Shown piece after piece: positions 1-8,493 of a DNA stretch of 64,000 nt. The stretch comes from Hyphomicrobiales bacterium (GTDB lineage Bacteria > Pseudomonadota > Alphaproteobacteria > Rhizobiales > Rhizobiaceae): contig UBYX01000028.1 in the NCBI GenBank assembly GCA_900469955.1, positions 49,641-113,640 on the forward strand, read 5' to 3'. Within the stretch, counting starts at the first letter, position 1; the number at the start of each line of letters is the position of its first letter. The notes below the pieces were generated by a model. That model ran no database searches, had not been told where the DNA came from, and was given only the letters and a program-made list of their open reading frames with translations. A program made the translations under genes and the position numbers.

Positions 1-48
1 GGCGTGGGCTGGCACCAGCAAAAAGTCACCATCAGAAGGGGAGGGTGA
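1..48 (+). CDS. trbG: TrbG, C-terminal end (partial)
   Basis: Only the last 15 codons and the stop (46-48) are in the window. Frame 1 reads GVGWHQQKVTIRRGG, which resembles the end of TrbG/VirB9-family outer-membrane core proteins of the conjugative mating-pair apparatus. It sits 4 bases before trbH, the normal order in trb operons. Called mainly from position; the fragment is too short for an independent assignment. Confidence 0.6.
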   Translation, partial: GVGWHQQKVTIRRGG

Positions 49-52
49 CGAT

Positions 53-478
53 ATGCGCGTCAGCTACCTCCTCCTAGGGCTTACTATGGCTCTCGCCGGC
101 TGCCAGACGACTGAAGACGGGTTGACAACTAGTGCTACCCCGGTCGTTTCCAGCTCCGCCGCAAGTGCGATCGCCGGAGACCTGGCAAGCCGCCTTGCCG
201 AACAAGTCCCGCCAGGCACGACGTCGGTGCGGCTGAAGTCGGACAGAAGCGACTTTGCGTTCGCGCTCGAAGCCGCCCTCAAAGGATGGGGCTATTCGGT
301 CATCACCGAGGCCGGCAAAAATGACAAAGCAATAGAGCTTGCCTATTCCATCCAGGGTATCGATGGCCAATTGCTAGCCCAGGTTTCGACGCCGTCGATT
401 GCGCTCGGCAGGGCATATGTCGCGTCGGCAGGGGGTGCGACACCTGCGAGCCCTCTTTCCATCATGCAGCGAAATTGA
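53..478 (+). CDS. trbH: TrbH, conjugal transfer lipoprotein
   Basis: A 141-aa protein beginning with a lipoprotein signal peptide: a hydrophobic stretch followed by the lipobox LAGC at residues 14-17. TrbH is a small lipoprotein of the trb mating-pair system of Ti/Ri/Sym plasmids, placed between TrbG and TrbI, probably stabilising the outer-membrane core. The ATG follows a GGAGGG ribosome site and the gene is 4 bases after the trbG stop. Order trbG-trbH-trbI matches the rhizobial trb operon. Product known from family and position. Confidence 0.88.
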   Translation: MRVSYLLLGLTMALAGCQTTEDGLTTSATPVVSSSAASAIAGDLASRLAEQVPPGTTSVRLKSDRSDFAFALEAALKGWGYSVITEAGKNDKAIELAYSIQGIDGQLLAQVSTPSIALGRAYVASAGGATPASPLSIMQRN

Positions 479-489
479 TGGAGGATGTC

Positions 490-1791
490 ATGGTCCAATC
501 TCTTCAACTGGGAACGTCCAACGGCCAAGGATCCGAAGGTGGCATGCGCCGTCTCAATCGGTTGCCGATCATCGCGGCAGTCGTGTTCATCGTATTGTTT
601 ATTGGCGTCGTCATCGTCGGCTTATCGTGGAGGGGCCTCTCTTTTGGAGGAAGGAACAGCCTCGACAGCGCGTCGAATTCACCCGCCACGTCGTTTGGCG
701 ATCAGCTCAAACGCGGCGTTGGAGACGGTATCATCGGCGATCCGACGGAACGTGAGACGTTCCAACCGACGCCAACCCCGACGGTCGAACGGAAATCTGA
801 ACCGGAACAACATGTTTCAGAAACGCCGCCGGCAGAGCGTACAGTAAGGCGGCCAGCATTGGAGTCGGAAGAGGAGTGGAAGGCTCGGCTCAGGAGAGAG
901 CAGGACGAGCAATATATGCGCGAGCAGAACCGTCAGCGCATGGCCCGTCTGCAGGCGAGAGCGACAGCCTTGGACTCGCCCTTGAAGGTTGATGTGTCGG
1001 AAATCGAGCGTGGCGACAACACCAATGCCTCAAACGCGACTGGTGCACTAACCGGAGGCAGAGGTGCTTCAGATCTTTATGCGGCGGCTATGAAGGCAGG
1101 GCTGCAAGGTCAAAACGCAGACCCGAATGGGCAAGCCTCAAAGGAAGGCTTCTTCAATCAAGACATAAAGGACCTGGGTTATCTCCCAAACCAGGTGGTG
1201 CCGCAACTTTCCCAGTTTGAACTGAAAAGGGGATCGGTTGTTCCGGCCACCTTGATCACTGGACTGAACTCCGATCTCCCCGGCCGGATCACCGCACAGG
1301 TGAGCCAGAATGTCTATGACAGCGCCACGGGCTACCGGCTCTTGATACCACAAGGCGCCAAACTGTTCGGGCGTTATGATTCGAAGGTCTCTTTCGGCCA
1401 GGAGCGTGTTCTGGTGGTCTGGACAGACTTGATCTTTCCGAATGGATCGACCCTTCAAATCGGTGGCATGGCGGGAACTGATACCGAAGGCTATGGTGGG
1501 TTCCAGGACAAGGTCGACCGCCATCTTTGGCGCACTTTCGGCTCAGCGGCGCTGATCGCGTTGATCGGGACGGGGATCGACATGTCGATGCCGCAAAGCT
1601 CGACGCTTGCTACGCAGGACACGGCGTCGGACGCCGCACGTCGAAACTTTGCCGAGACCTTCGGGCGGGCCGCTGAGCAGACGATTTCAAAGAACCTCAA
1701 CGTCCAGCCAACGATCCGAATCCAGCCGGGTTACAAGTTCAACGTTCTCGTCGATCAGGACATCATTTTTCCGGGCAGCTACCACGAGTGA
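490..1791 (+). CDS. trbI: TrbI, VirB10-type envelope-spanning channel protein
   Basis: TrbI is the VirB10-like subunit of the conjugation channel, anchored in the inner membrane and reaching the outer-membrane core. Visible: one transmembrane segment near residues 25-48, a long acidic/basic coiled linker, and a C-terminal VirB10/TrbI domain with the typical segments ATLITGLNSDLPGRITAQVS and PQGAKLFGRYDSK. The open frame begins earlier (TTG at 475, ATG at 478), but the ATG at 490 is preferred: GGAGG lies 5 bases upstream, giving about 433 aa. It is the last gene of the trb operon; traR follows in the same direction after a 200-base gap. Confidence 0.92.
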   Translation: MVQSLQLGTSNGQGSEGGMRRLNRLPIIAAVVFIVLFIGVVIVGLSWRGLSFGGRNSLDSASNSPATSFGDQLKRGVGDGIIGDPTERETFQPTPTPTVERKSEPEQHVSETPPAERTVRRPALESEEEWKARLRREQDEQYMREQNRQRMARLQARATALDSPLKVDVSEIERGDNTNASNATGALTGGRGASDLYAAAMKAGLQGQNADPNGQASKEGFFNQDIKDLGYLPNQVVPQLSQFELKRGSVVPATLITGLNSDLPGRITAQVSQNVYDSATGYRLLIPQGAKLFGRYDSKVSFGQERVLVVWTDLIFPNGSTLQIGGMAGTDTEGYGGFQDKVDRHLWRTFGSAALIALIGTGIDMSMPQSSTLATQDTASDAARRNFAETFGRAAEQTISKNLNVQPTIRIQPGYKFNVLVDQDIIFPGSYHE

Positions 1792-1944
1792 TTTTGTCTG
1801 CGTCAGGATGCTCCGCGTAGACCGCCTGGCCACAACTTGAAGAAAGCTGTTTCGCAGGTCTGGCTCTTTTCGGTTGACCTGACTCTCTCACTCAACTATC
1901 CCCGTAAAGCCGACTTAAAGTCGTGTTTTAACTTCCTATTTTGC

Positions 1945-1963
1945 AATGCAATCGGATTGCATT
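1945..1963. promoter_or_regulatory. 19-bp perfect dyad upstream of traR, possible LuxR-type box
   Basis: AATGCAATCGGATTGCATT is a perfect inverted repeat (8-bp arms, 3-bp centre) ending 29 bases before the traR start. Length and symmetry fit a LuxR-family operator, but the sequence differs from the classical Ti tra box. It could be a TraR or other LuxR site controlling traR. Binding is inferred, not shown. Confidence 0.5.
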
Positions 1964-1992
1964 CATTTCCTCACGTGTAGGGAGGCCGTGAA

Positions 1993-2694
1993 TTGGATCA
2001 GTGGCTTGAACATCTCACAGAGCAGGTTTCGCTGGCGGTAGACGAGAAGTCGGTGAAGATCGTGCTTCAAAACCTCGCCCACGAAGCGGGGTTCGAGATG
2101 TTCACCTATGTTAGCCTTCACGCCAACACGCATAAGATCTTGTCGAACTACCCCGAGGTCTGGCAGCAGCGATATCTCGACGAGCTTTATGTATCCGTCG
2201 ATCCAATCATGCTTGGCCTTCGACACAGGTCAGATCTTTTTGCGTGGTCGAACACTACTGAGGGTCGGCTGAACAAGCAGCAGCGGAAATTCTTCGCGGA
2301 GGCGGCCGAGTTCGGTATTCGGTCGGGCATATCCATTCCGATCAGATCCGGGTTCGGTCAAATGGCAATGTTGACGCTGGCCTCCAGTGAGCATGACTAC
2401 GCCGTGAGTCGATCAATAACGCCTTCTTTGGCGGCTGCGGCAGTTGGCCAGGTCCATGCAAGGATCAATATTCTCGAATTGCAGCCGCGCCTGCACGTAC
2501 CTGTCGAACTCACGCCCGGCCAGCTCACATGTTTGCGCTGGAACGCAGAAGGAAAGACAGCGGACGACATCGCCGCTATCGAGAAAACCTCCGCCCACAA
2601 TGTCCGCTTTCATTTGAAGGGCGCCAAAAGGGCGCTTGGAGCATCAACCTTGACGCAGGCGGCGAGGATCGCGACGAAATTAGGGTTGATCTGA
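1993..2694 (+). CDS. traR: TraR, LuxR-family quorum-sensing activator of conjugation
   Basis: A 233-aa transcription factor that binds an acyl-homoserine lactone and activates the tra/trb operons. The N-terminal half is an autoinducer domain with conserved pocket residues (W and Y in YPEVWQQRYLDELYVSVDP, then FAW). The C-terminal 65 residues form a LuxR HTH (LTPGQLTCLRWNAEGKTADDIA). Length matches TraR (about 234 aa). The start is a TTG, GGGAGG being 9-10 bases upstream. Order trbI-traR-traM is that of rhizobial Sym-type plasmids rather than pTiC58, where traR lies in an opine operon. The autoinducer synthase TraI would be at the other end of the trb operon, outside the window. Confidence 0.93.
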   Translation: MDQWLEHLTEQVSLAVDEKSVKIVLQNLAHEAGFEMFTYVSLHANTHKILSNYPEVWQQRYLDELYVSVDPIMLGLRHRSDLFAWSNTTEGRLNKQQRKFFAEAAEFGIRSGISIPIRSGFGQMAMLTLASSEHDYAVSRSITPSLAAAAVGQVHARINILELQPRLHVPVELTPGQLTCLRWNAEGKTADDIAAIEKTSAHNVRFHLKGAKRALGASTLTQAARIATKLGLI

Positions 2695-2698
2695 CGTT

Positions 2699-3001
2699 TC
2701 AGTGAGCCTTGCCGGCCGGATCCGGCGGGATGTAGCCGAGGATATCGAGCATGGTCGAAACAACCGTCTGCTGAGCGTGGACAGCAATCATCGACGAAAA
2801 GTATGCCTCCTGGGCCTCAGAGATTTCCAGTTCGCCAGGCCTGCTTTTGAACCTATCATAGGCCAGCTCTGCTTCACTCACGAGACTTCGATGCTTCGTG
2901 ATAGCCTCGATCGTGAGACGCTCGATTACGTCATTGGGCTGCCCTACCAGCAAGCCAATGAGCGGCCGTAGGACAATCTTCGCATTATCCACCTTCTTCA
3001 A
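2699..3001 (-). CDS. traM: TraM, TraR antiactivator
   Basis: TraM binds TraR and blocks DNA binding, setting the quorum threshold. The 100-aa product carries the family core LRPLIGLLVGQPNDVIERLTIEAI and a C-terminal HAQQTVVSTMLDILGYIP helix like TraM of Ti plasmids (about 102 aa). A TTG start at 3001 is preferred because GGAGG lies just upstream; the frame is open further but without family resemblance. It is convergent with traR, the two stops being 4 bases apart. Confidence 0.9.
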   Translation of the reverse strand: MKKVDNAKIVLRPLIGLLVGQPNDVIERLTIEAITKHRSLVSEAELAYDRFKSRPGELEISEAQEAYFSSMIAVHAQQTVVSTMLDILGYIPPDPAGKAH

Positions 3002-3165
3002 GGCTCCTCCGGTGACCTGCCGCCAAGGGATCAGATCCTTATTTCCATGCCGAGCGCCGTTCCCATCGCAGCGAACGGGCAACCCATATCATACAATCGG
3101 CCTGTACGACCACATCGCGCTGTACCGTGTACGGAGGCCTTCATAAGCCCTAGGCCGACGTCTTT

Positions 3166-3196
3166 GTAGAGAATACTCCGTGGTGAAGTACTCTAC
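3166..3196. promoter_or_regulatory. Imperfect dyad before the XRE gene
   Basis: Arms GTAGAGAATACT and AGTACTCTAC, identical but for two extra bases in the left arm, lie 20 bases before the XRE-family start. XRE regulators often repress themselves through such sites. Operator role is inferred. Confidence 0.35.
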
Positions 3197-3216
3197 AACC
3201 CGGTGCTCTCTCCAAC

Positions 3217-3474
3217 ATGGAGATCCGCGACGTTTTGGCCAATAATTTGAGAGCGCTTAGGAAGGTTCGTCACATGTCGCAAGAAACGCTTGCGCATGAA
3301 GCCGATATCGACCGCACCTATATCAGCTCGATCGAACGAGGTGTCTACGCCACGAGCATTGACGTTCTGGATCGCCTAGCGAAAGCCCTCGGGGTGGAAG
3401 CCAGCGACCTGCTTATCAGGGATCGAACACAAAAAACGGCAGATCGTGCGTCGCAAAGCTCCGATCAGCGCTGA
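3217..3474 (+). CDS. Small XRE-family transcriptional regulator
   Basis: An 85-aa protein that is almost entirely a Cro/CI-type helix-turn-helix: LRALRKVRHMSQETLAHEAD followed by YISSIERG and a LAKALGV segment. Such single-domain XRE proteins usually act as dimeric repressors. Its 3' end overlaps the convergent DUF4411 gene by 10 bases. It may regulate itself or the adjacent ImmA/DUF4411 pair, but target and ligand are unknown. Confidence 0.85.
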   Translation: MEIRDVLANNLRALRKVRHMSQETLAHEADIDRTYISSIERGVYATSIDVLDRLAKALGVEASDLLIRDRTQKTADRASQSSDQR

Positions 3475-3959
3475 GAACGCCAGCCAGTTCTGAAATCCAG
3501 ATCCGACAGCATCTGGAAGCTATTGCACCAGCGCACTTCGAGGTCGTTGCAGACATCCGGGATCCTGCGGTTTGCTCTTTTGGTGCTCGGCTTTGAGGCT
3601 TCAACTGTCACGACGATCCTGTCGGCACGATCGGCTAAGGCGTGGGCAATCAGAAACGGATCGCGACCGACCTCGATGATCTCAGCATCGTTGAGATCCG
3701 GGGCATACTTTTCTATGACTGTCTGGACGAGCGCCGGATCGACGTCTTGATCCAGCTTGAGGGCGTCATGGTTGTCGCCCTCGTTCAGCCACTGCGCCAA
3801 TTCCGACCCTTCCGTGATCTCTTCGAGAATTTCGACCGGGATCTTCAGCGCGCCGGTCTCGCCCATGTGGACGAGCCAATCCCAGAATTCTGGAACGCGC
3901 TGAATTGGATAGTAAAGGTTATGCGCCGTTATGAGGACGTTTGCGTCGAGAAGATGCAC
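3465..3959 (-). CDS. DUF4411 PIN-like protein, probable toxin-type nuclease
   Basis: A 164-aa protein starting MHLLDANVLITAHNLYYP, the acidic N-terminal motif of DUF4411, a branch of the PIN nuclease fold. Further acidic residues occur in LNDAEIIEVGRDPFLIAHALA. DUF4411 genes are commonly found immediately after ImmA/IrrE metallopeptidase genes and are proposed toxin-antitoxin-like pairs. Here it starts 9 bases after the ImmA-like gene on the same strand. RNase activity is inferred from the fold. Confidence 0.8.
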   Translation of the reverse strand: MHLLDANVLITAHNLYYPIQRVPEFWDWLVHMGETGALKIPVEILEEITEGSELAQWLNEGDNHDALKLDQDVDPALVQTVIEKYAPDLNDAEIIEVGRDPFLIAHALADRADRIVVTVEASKPSTKRANRRIPDVCNDLEVRWCNSFQMLSDLDFRTGWRSQR

Positions 3960-3968
3960 GCCGCCCCC

Positions 3969-5162
3969 TTAAGCCACGCCGTCGGTCAGCGAGAAGACGT
4001 TGTTCGGCTTTACGCCGAGAATCGCGGCAGCCTTGGAAGGTGAGAGGGCTCCGTCGGCCAGCATCCGTTTCGAAAGGCTCAGCAGGCGCTTGCCCAGCCG
4101 ATGGCGACGCACAAGATAGTAGCTCGGCCCGCCTTCGCTATCGCGCGCGCGCGCTCTTTGCGCTGCCTTGTTGTTCAGCCATTGCTGCCGGAAGACAGCC
4201 GTCACAGACGACCACATGGCCTGATCGATGATCCCTTCGCGGTAGAGCTTATAGGCAACCATTGAATGGCTCACCCGCCGAAGCACCGCGATTTCGCCGA
4301 TGCGCGCGATGACGACGTCCTGTCGCGCGCCGCGCAGTCCGGTTTCGCCGGCGATTTCAGTCGAAGGCAGCAGAATACGGCCCGCCACATCGTTGCAGAA
4401 GGTTTCAATCGCCGATGTCGGCTTCCCACCGCTCACTCCCGTCTGGCCAAGCCAGATATGGGCGAGCTCGTGCAACAAAGTAAAGGACCAAGCCTGCTCG
4501 CTGTCCTGATCGTTGATTACAACGAAGGGCGCGATTTTGTCCGAAAGCGCGAAGCCACGAAAGAGCTCGACATTGAGAGCGCTATGGTGACTTCCCAGAT
4601 TGCCGATCAACAACACGAAAATGCCTGCGGCCTCAGCGCGTTCGCGTAGGTGAGAGAAGCCTTTAGAAGTGCCGCGACCGTTACCGGATCGGAAAGACTG
4701 AAGGCTGAAACCCAGACGCTCGCTAATAGCCGCAGCGAGTCCCTCTGCCCCACGGCGATAGTCGTAGGATCCCACGAAATCGAGCTCCTCGGCCTCTTCT
4801 TCGCTTTCCAACAGAGAACGTACCATCTCCTGGCGAGCCCGAACTTCGCGTAGTAGCGTGTCGACGAGAGCCGCATCACGTTGCGCGTATTCCACGGGAA
4901 GGCTCCGGAAATCCTCGCCCCGTGCCGCCGTTGCTGGCGGCCCGGCAAGATAGAAGGTGAGCAGGGGTCGGCGGTACTGGGTCGACATCTTGATCAGCTG
5001 CGGACGGGTCGGTTCAACCTCGCCATCTTCAAGCATGGCGAGGCGATCGCTGCCGGTAATGCCGCGTGCATCGCTGATGCCGAGCTTGTCGGCAGCATCT
5101 TCAACGGTGAGCCCGGCGGTTTCGCGGGCCCAACGCAGGATCGATGGGTTGACCTTTGGCAC
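3969..5162 (-). CDS. XRE-HTH plus ImmA/IrrE-family zinc metallopeptidase
   Basis: A 397-aa protein with an N-terminal helix-turn-helix (about residues 7-70, including AGLTVEDAADKLGIS) and a central ImmA/IrrE peptidase domain whose zinc motif LLHELAHIWLG carries HExxH. Family members cleave a partner repressor; with a downstream PIN-like gene they behave like regulators or antitoxins. It precedes the DUF4411 gene in a two-gene operon. The C-terminal third is basic and may hold another DNA-contacting segment. The pair is probably a plasmid-stability or stress module carried as cargo. Confidence 0.88.
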   Translation of the reverse strand: MPKVNPSILRWARETAGLTVEDAADKLGISDARGITGSDRLAMLEDGEVEPTRPQLIKMSTQYRRPLLTFYLAGPPATAARGEDFRSLPVEYAQRDAALVDTLLREVRARQEMVRSLLESEEEAEELDFVGSYDYRRGAEGLAAAISERLGFSLQSFRSGNGRGTSKGFSHLRERAEAAGIFVLLIGNLGSHHSALNVELFRGFALSDKIAPFVVINDQDSEQAWSFTLLHELAHIWLGQTGVSGGKPTSAIETFCNDVAGRILLPSTEIAGETGLRGARQDVVIARIGEIAVLRRVSHSMVAYKLYREGIIDQAMWSSVTAVFRQQWLNNKAAQRARARDSEGGPSYYLVRRHRLGKRLLSLSKRMLADGALSPSKAAAILGVKPNNVFSLTDGVA

Positions 5163-5460
5163 CTTTCACCTCCGTTAGAGCCAGCCGATACTTCGTTTGA
5201 TTTGATCATGCAATCGTTACGAAAGATATAGGCATCGCGTCAGTGCCATGCCAGCCTGCGCTTCATCATTGGCTTCACGCCAGCAGCAGGTTGCAAAAGG
5301 AGCCTTATTGTTATCGCACGAAAGAGCGATTCCCGCACGGCCGCAAATCAGGCAACATGTGAACAAAAGCCGCTAAATTCTCGACGTAGTCGAAGTCAAT
5401 AATCAAGCTTAGTGTCGGAATATAATGTTATCCTACCCACTGTGAGCTGGAACCGCTATA
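5163..5460. other. Divergent intergenic region, no gene seen
   Basis: About 300 bases separate the leftward ImmA-like gene from the rightward unknown cassette. It is AT-richer than its flanks and must contain both promoters. No convincing small gene or strong inverted repeat was found. Confidence 0.5.
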
Positions 5461-7122
5461 ATGACCCTGCTGTACGGCGCAGAATACAGTCTTGGATATG
5501 CGGCCGAGATCGATGGCGCCGTCGCTGGGTTCCACGCGATACTGTCCATCAGCCTCAATGCGTTGGCAGCGGCAAGAAATCCAACTGTGACATTTCATGA
5601 GTTGATGCACGAGCGCATTTTGATGAGGACACCCGATGGCCTTACTCATTTGCGCCTGAAGCAACTGTCCGTGGCGACAACGGCTGGCGATGATACGCGG
5701 GAATGGGCTTCACACTGGTGCAGGGAGATCGAGGAAGCGTCCGTTATTGCGCATGAAACGATTGCTACTTTTTGCAGTGTCAAGCAGGTCGACGTCGAGG
5801 AGCAGCAGCCAGCGATTGCCGCGCTGCCGCCAGACTATCTCACGTGGTTTCGGAGCCTATCCGACCGAATCGATTCCATTTTTCATGCGTCCTACGTCCA
5901 ATACCTGCTGGCTTGGTTCATCGCAGAACTCTGTTTCTCTAGCCCGTTCTCCCAGCGAATCACCTCGGAGCGTCCAGGAAACCCAATCGGTTTGTCGGAA
6001 TATGAGAAGCCGAACTGGCGCCTGAGCCTTATCCTCGAGGCCTTCTCTGAAGACGCGATGACCCAACTGCTTAAAAACCTGAAGGCCTCAGCGGAAATTG
6101 ATATTCAAAGCGAGACGGCTTGGGCAACTCTCCCGCTTGAGAAACGGATGGCGCTCGACTCCGCGCTTTCCAAGATCATCAGAGACTGGGGAGCGCAAAA
6201 AGACTTTGGTGTCGATACGTCCATGGCGTACGCCGACTGGGGAGTCCTTACCGGAAATGTCGCGAGCCATATCGATGAGTTGGAGTGCGGCGGCACACGA
6301 GTTAGCTGGTTGACCCATCAAGAGGCGGAAGCGAGCCGACTGTCGGAAACAACCCTGATTAACCGACGTTTGAACCGGCCCGAGAATCCAGACGCGCTTT
6401 CCAAGGAACAATTGAGCCAGTTTTCGGAGGAACTTCCCGCGAAATTGCTGATCGCTACTGCTCATTTCTCGGGCGCCTTTGCGGATCGTCAGTGGCTTAT
6501 CGCTCTCGAGCCTCTGAAAAGCGGCTCCCAAGGACTGCTTGCTGGGGGAATGACGTCAACCGAGGGCCTGGGCCACCTGTTACAAATGCGGAAAGAAAAG
6601 ATCGGCTCTGGGCACCGACAAATGCCGCTCTCGACGTTCCTTATCGGAGTTAACACCCAGCACGAACTCGCCGACCACATGAGGCACCTTCATCCGTTAA
6701 TGTCTGATTCAACTGGCAACCTGCCGCCGGTGTCCTACGGCTGGGACTGGCTACTGTGGTACATATCCGGCGACTACATAAGTCTGATTAAGTCAATAAG
6801 CGACGCGTCTGATCACATTGCGTTTCTTGCAGTTCCACTTTCCTTCAGGAGTGCAGGAAACATAGGCGTTGGTGGAGCTCCTGGCGCCAGCGAACCTTTT
6901 GATCTCGTCCTGCACATTGCGCACACGACGAAGACCGGTAACGAAGCGCGGTTCGTGCGTATCCTCAACCCTCTGGCGTCTGGCTACGCATTTTCGGCGG
7001 AAGACGAGATCATCAAGAAGGGGAAGGCGACACGTCGTAGACTGAGTGAATTTTCTGACGATACTATGTCGCAGTTTGCGCGTATCGTCGGGCTCATCGA
7101 AGCCATTTGGCCGGAATACTGA
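5461..7122 (+). CDS. Unrecognised 553-aa protein with an N-terminal HELMH motif
   Basis: I do not recognise this protein. Residues 46-50 read HELMH in a hydrophobic context, a possible HExxH zinc site, but no third ligand is obvious and the motif may be chance. The rest looks like an alpha-helical soluble protein without signal peptide or clear membrane span. The ATG at 5461 lies at the end of an AT-rich stretch without a strong ribosome site. The next gene starts 10 bases after its stop, so the two are probably co-expressed. Location in plasmid cargo suggests a defence, stress or toxin role; that is inference only. Confidence 0.7.
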   Translation: MTLLYGAEYSLGYAAEIDGAVAGFHAILSISLNALAAARNPTVTFHELMHERILMRTPDGLTHLRLKQLSVATTAGDDTREWASHWCREIEEASVIAHETIATFCSVKQVDVEEQQPAIAALPPDYLTWFRSLSDRIDSIFHASYVQYLLAWFIAELCFSSPFSQRITSERPGNPIGLSEYEKPNWRLSLILEAFSEDAMTQLLKNLKASAEIDIQSETAWATLPLEKRMALDSALSKIIRDWGAQKDFGVDTSMAYADWGVLTGNVASHIDELECGGTRVSWLTHQEAEASRLSETTLINRRLNRPENPDALSKEQLSQFSEELPAKLLIATAHFSGAFADRQWLIALEPLKSGSQGLLAGGMTSTEGLGHLLQMRKEKIGSGHRQMPLSTFLIGVNTQHELADHMRHLHPLMSDSTGNLPPVSYGWDWLLWYISGDYISLIKSISDASDHIAFLAVPLSFRSAGNIGVGGAPGASEPFDLVLHIAHTTKTGNEARFVRILNPLASGYAFSAEDEIIKKGKATRRRLSEFSDDTMSQFARIVGLIEAIWPEY

Positions 7123-7132
7123 GAGAGACCAT

Positions 7133-7717
7133 ATGAGTGAGGCCGTTTTTTACTCCGAAGCGGACTGCGCGCAATATCTACGCACTAGTTCAAACGGTAG
7201 TACGCTTGCACCCGAGGTGAACGTAGCTCTGTCGGCTGCGCTTACCCCCTGTTTTGAAGAGCCGCCGAAGAGTCCGCCCCCGGGTACGTTGGGCTTGATG
7301 GTCAGGCGGTGGGTCGTCCGCGTCGATGATCTGAAACTCTACGACGAGTTCGTTAGAGCTGTGACCGCTGCGGCAGGAGCAACCTTCTTCCTTGACCAAA
7401 CCAAGGTTCTTGCGGCCGGAGTGGGCGTTACCGGTGCGCTCGGTTCCATTTTTCGAAACGCTTGGCGGTCATCAGCGAATGTAACCAGCGATGAGTGGAC
7501 TATCCTCCTCGCGATAAAGGAAAAATATCCCCTGCGACCGCAAAAGGAAGAACTGTTATCGATCTTGTCCGAGCATCGAAGGAGCGATGGGTTGGCATGG
7601 TCCGAGGCAGCCGTACAGAAGACGTTGGAGCGGCTTGAAAAATATCCGACCAGATCAGGCGTCAAAAAGTTCGTAGCGTCTGATGCCGAGGGGGGTTGGG
7701 GACTCGAAGGAATCTAG
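7133..7717 (+). CDS. Unrecognised 194-aa partner protein
   Basis: Starts at ATG 7133 with a GAGAGAG ribosome site, 10 bases after the preceding gene. A mildly hydrophobic stretch at about residues 80-110 (AVTAAAGATFFLDQTKVLAA, then GVGVTGALGSIF) is followed by a helical C-terminal domain (DEWTILLAIKEKYPLRPQKE and AAVQKTLERLEKY) that looks like a winged-helix fold. Function unknown. Always-adjacent two-gene cassettes of this size in plasmid cargo are often antagonistic or defence modules; homolog neighbourhoods would be needed to support this. Confidence 0.65.
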   Translation: MSEAVFYSEADCAQYLRTSSNGSTLAPEVNVALSAALTPCFEEPPKSPPPGTLGLMVRRWVVRVDDLKLYDEFVRAVTAAAGATFFLDQTKVLAAGVGVTGALGSIFRNAWRSSANVTSDEWTILLAIKEKYPLRPQKEELLSILSEHRRSDGLAWSEAAVQKTLERLEKYPTRSGVKKFVASDAEGGWGLEGI

Positions 7718-7858
7718 TGAAGGCCGTGAAAGCTTTAAGCTGTCTCAAATCGAATATGGCCTGGCGACCGAGAATTATAGAATCTCCCGCTATAGCAGTC
7801 GGAATGTTCGTTAGGACCACTTGCAGCCAGCGTGATGACCCGACCTTGAATATCGCAA

Positions 7859-8485
7859 CTATCGAACTCCAATACGCGAAAGGTCAATACGGATGCCGGC
7901 TTGGCCGGCATCGATTTTCTCCGTCGGTTTATCTTCCGGGAGAGCCGCTGCGTCCGTTGATCCCTCGACGTTCGCTGGACCGCCTGACTTGAGTTGTTCC
8001 CCTTCGATGAATGTCGGGCCGCCCGGATCTTCGGCCTGAAATACGCGCGTCCCCTCGAATACCCCGGTTCGCCACGCATAGATCGCGTCATCCATCATTT
8101 GCGGCAATACCTGCTGGTTTGTCGGACGGCCGTACCATTTCGTCACGATGCGGGCGACTTTGGCAAAGAGTGCGGTACCCATGCGAAGGTTTGAACAAGC
8201 ATCGAAGATCTCCGGCGTCAGCTGAGAGGTCTCCGTTATGCCTACGCCTGCGGGAAATTGCGTGAGGCCGACCCGAACGCTTCCTTGGCCGACATAGCTT
8301 CGGATGGCGTCGAGCCCCATCGCAGGATCCGCAGGCTTCGGAATAAGCACCAGCCTCCCACCGACCTTTACCGAAATGGCCAGCGGATCGTCGGACCCGG
8401 CGGTGTTGACGAAGTGCTCGACGATTGCCGGTGTGAGCGCGGGGTCTGCGCATTTTTCTATGAGAACGAGGTCGATCATCGTCAT
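7859..8485 (-). CDS. traH: TraH, conjugal transfer protein
   Basis: About 208 aa, matching TraH of the Ti/Sym-plasmid traAFBH operon in segments such as DACSNLRMGTALFAKVARIV and the ending DLSRIGVR. Role in conjugation is not well defined. The ORF is open further upstream, but the ATG at 8485 (or 8479, two codons on) fits: it lies 8 bases after the traB stop. Last gene of the traA-traF-traB-traH operon; the normal order is preserved. Confidence 0.88.
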   Translation of the reverse strand: MTMIDLVLIEKCADPALTPAIVEHFVNTAGSDDPLAISVKVGGRLVLIPKPADPAMGLDAIRSYVGQGSVRVGLTQFPAGVGITETSQLTPEIFDACSNLRMGTALFAKVARIVTKWYGRPTNQQVLPQMMDDAIYAWRTGVFEGTRVFQAEDPGGPTFIEGEQLKSGGPANVEGSTDAAALPEDKPTEKIDAGQAGIRIDLSRIGVR

Positions 8486-8493
8486 CTTTCTGA

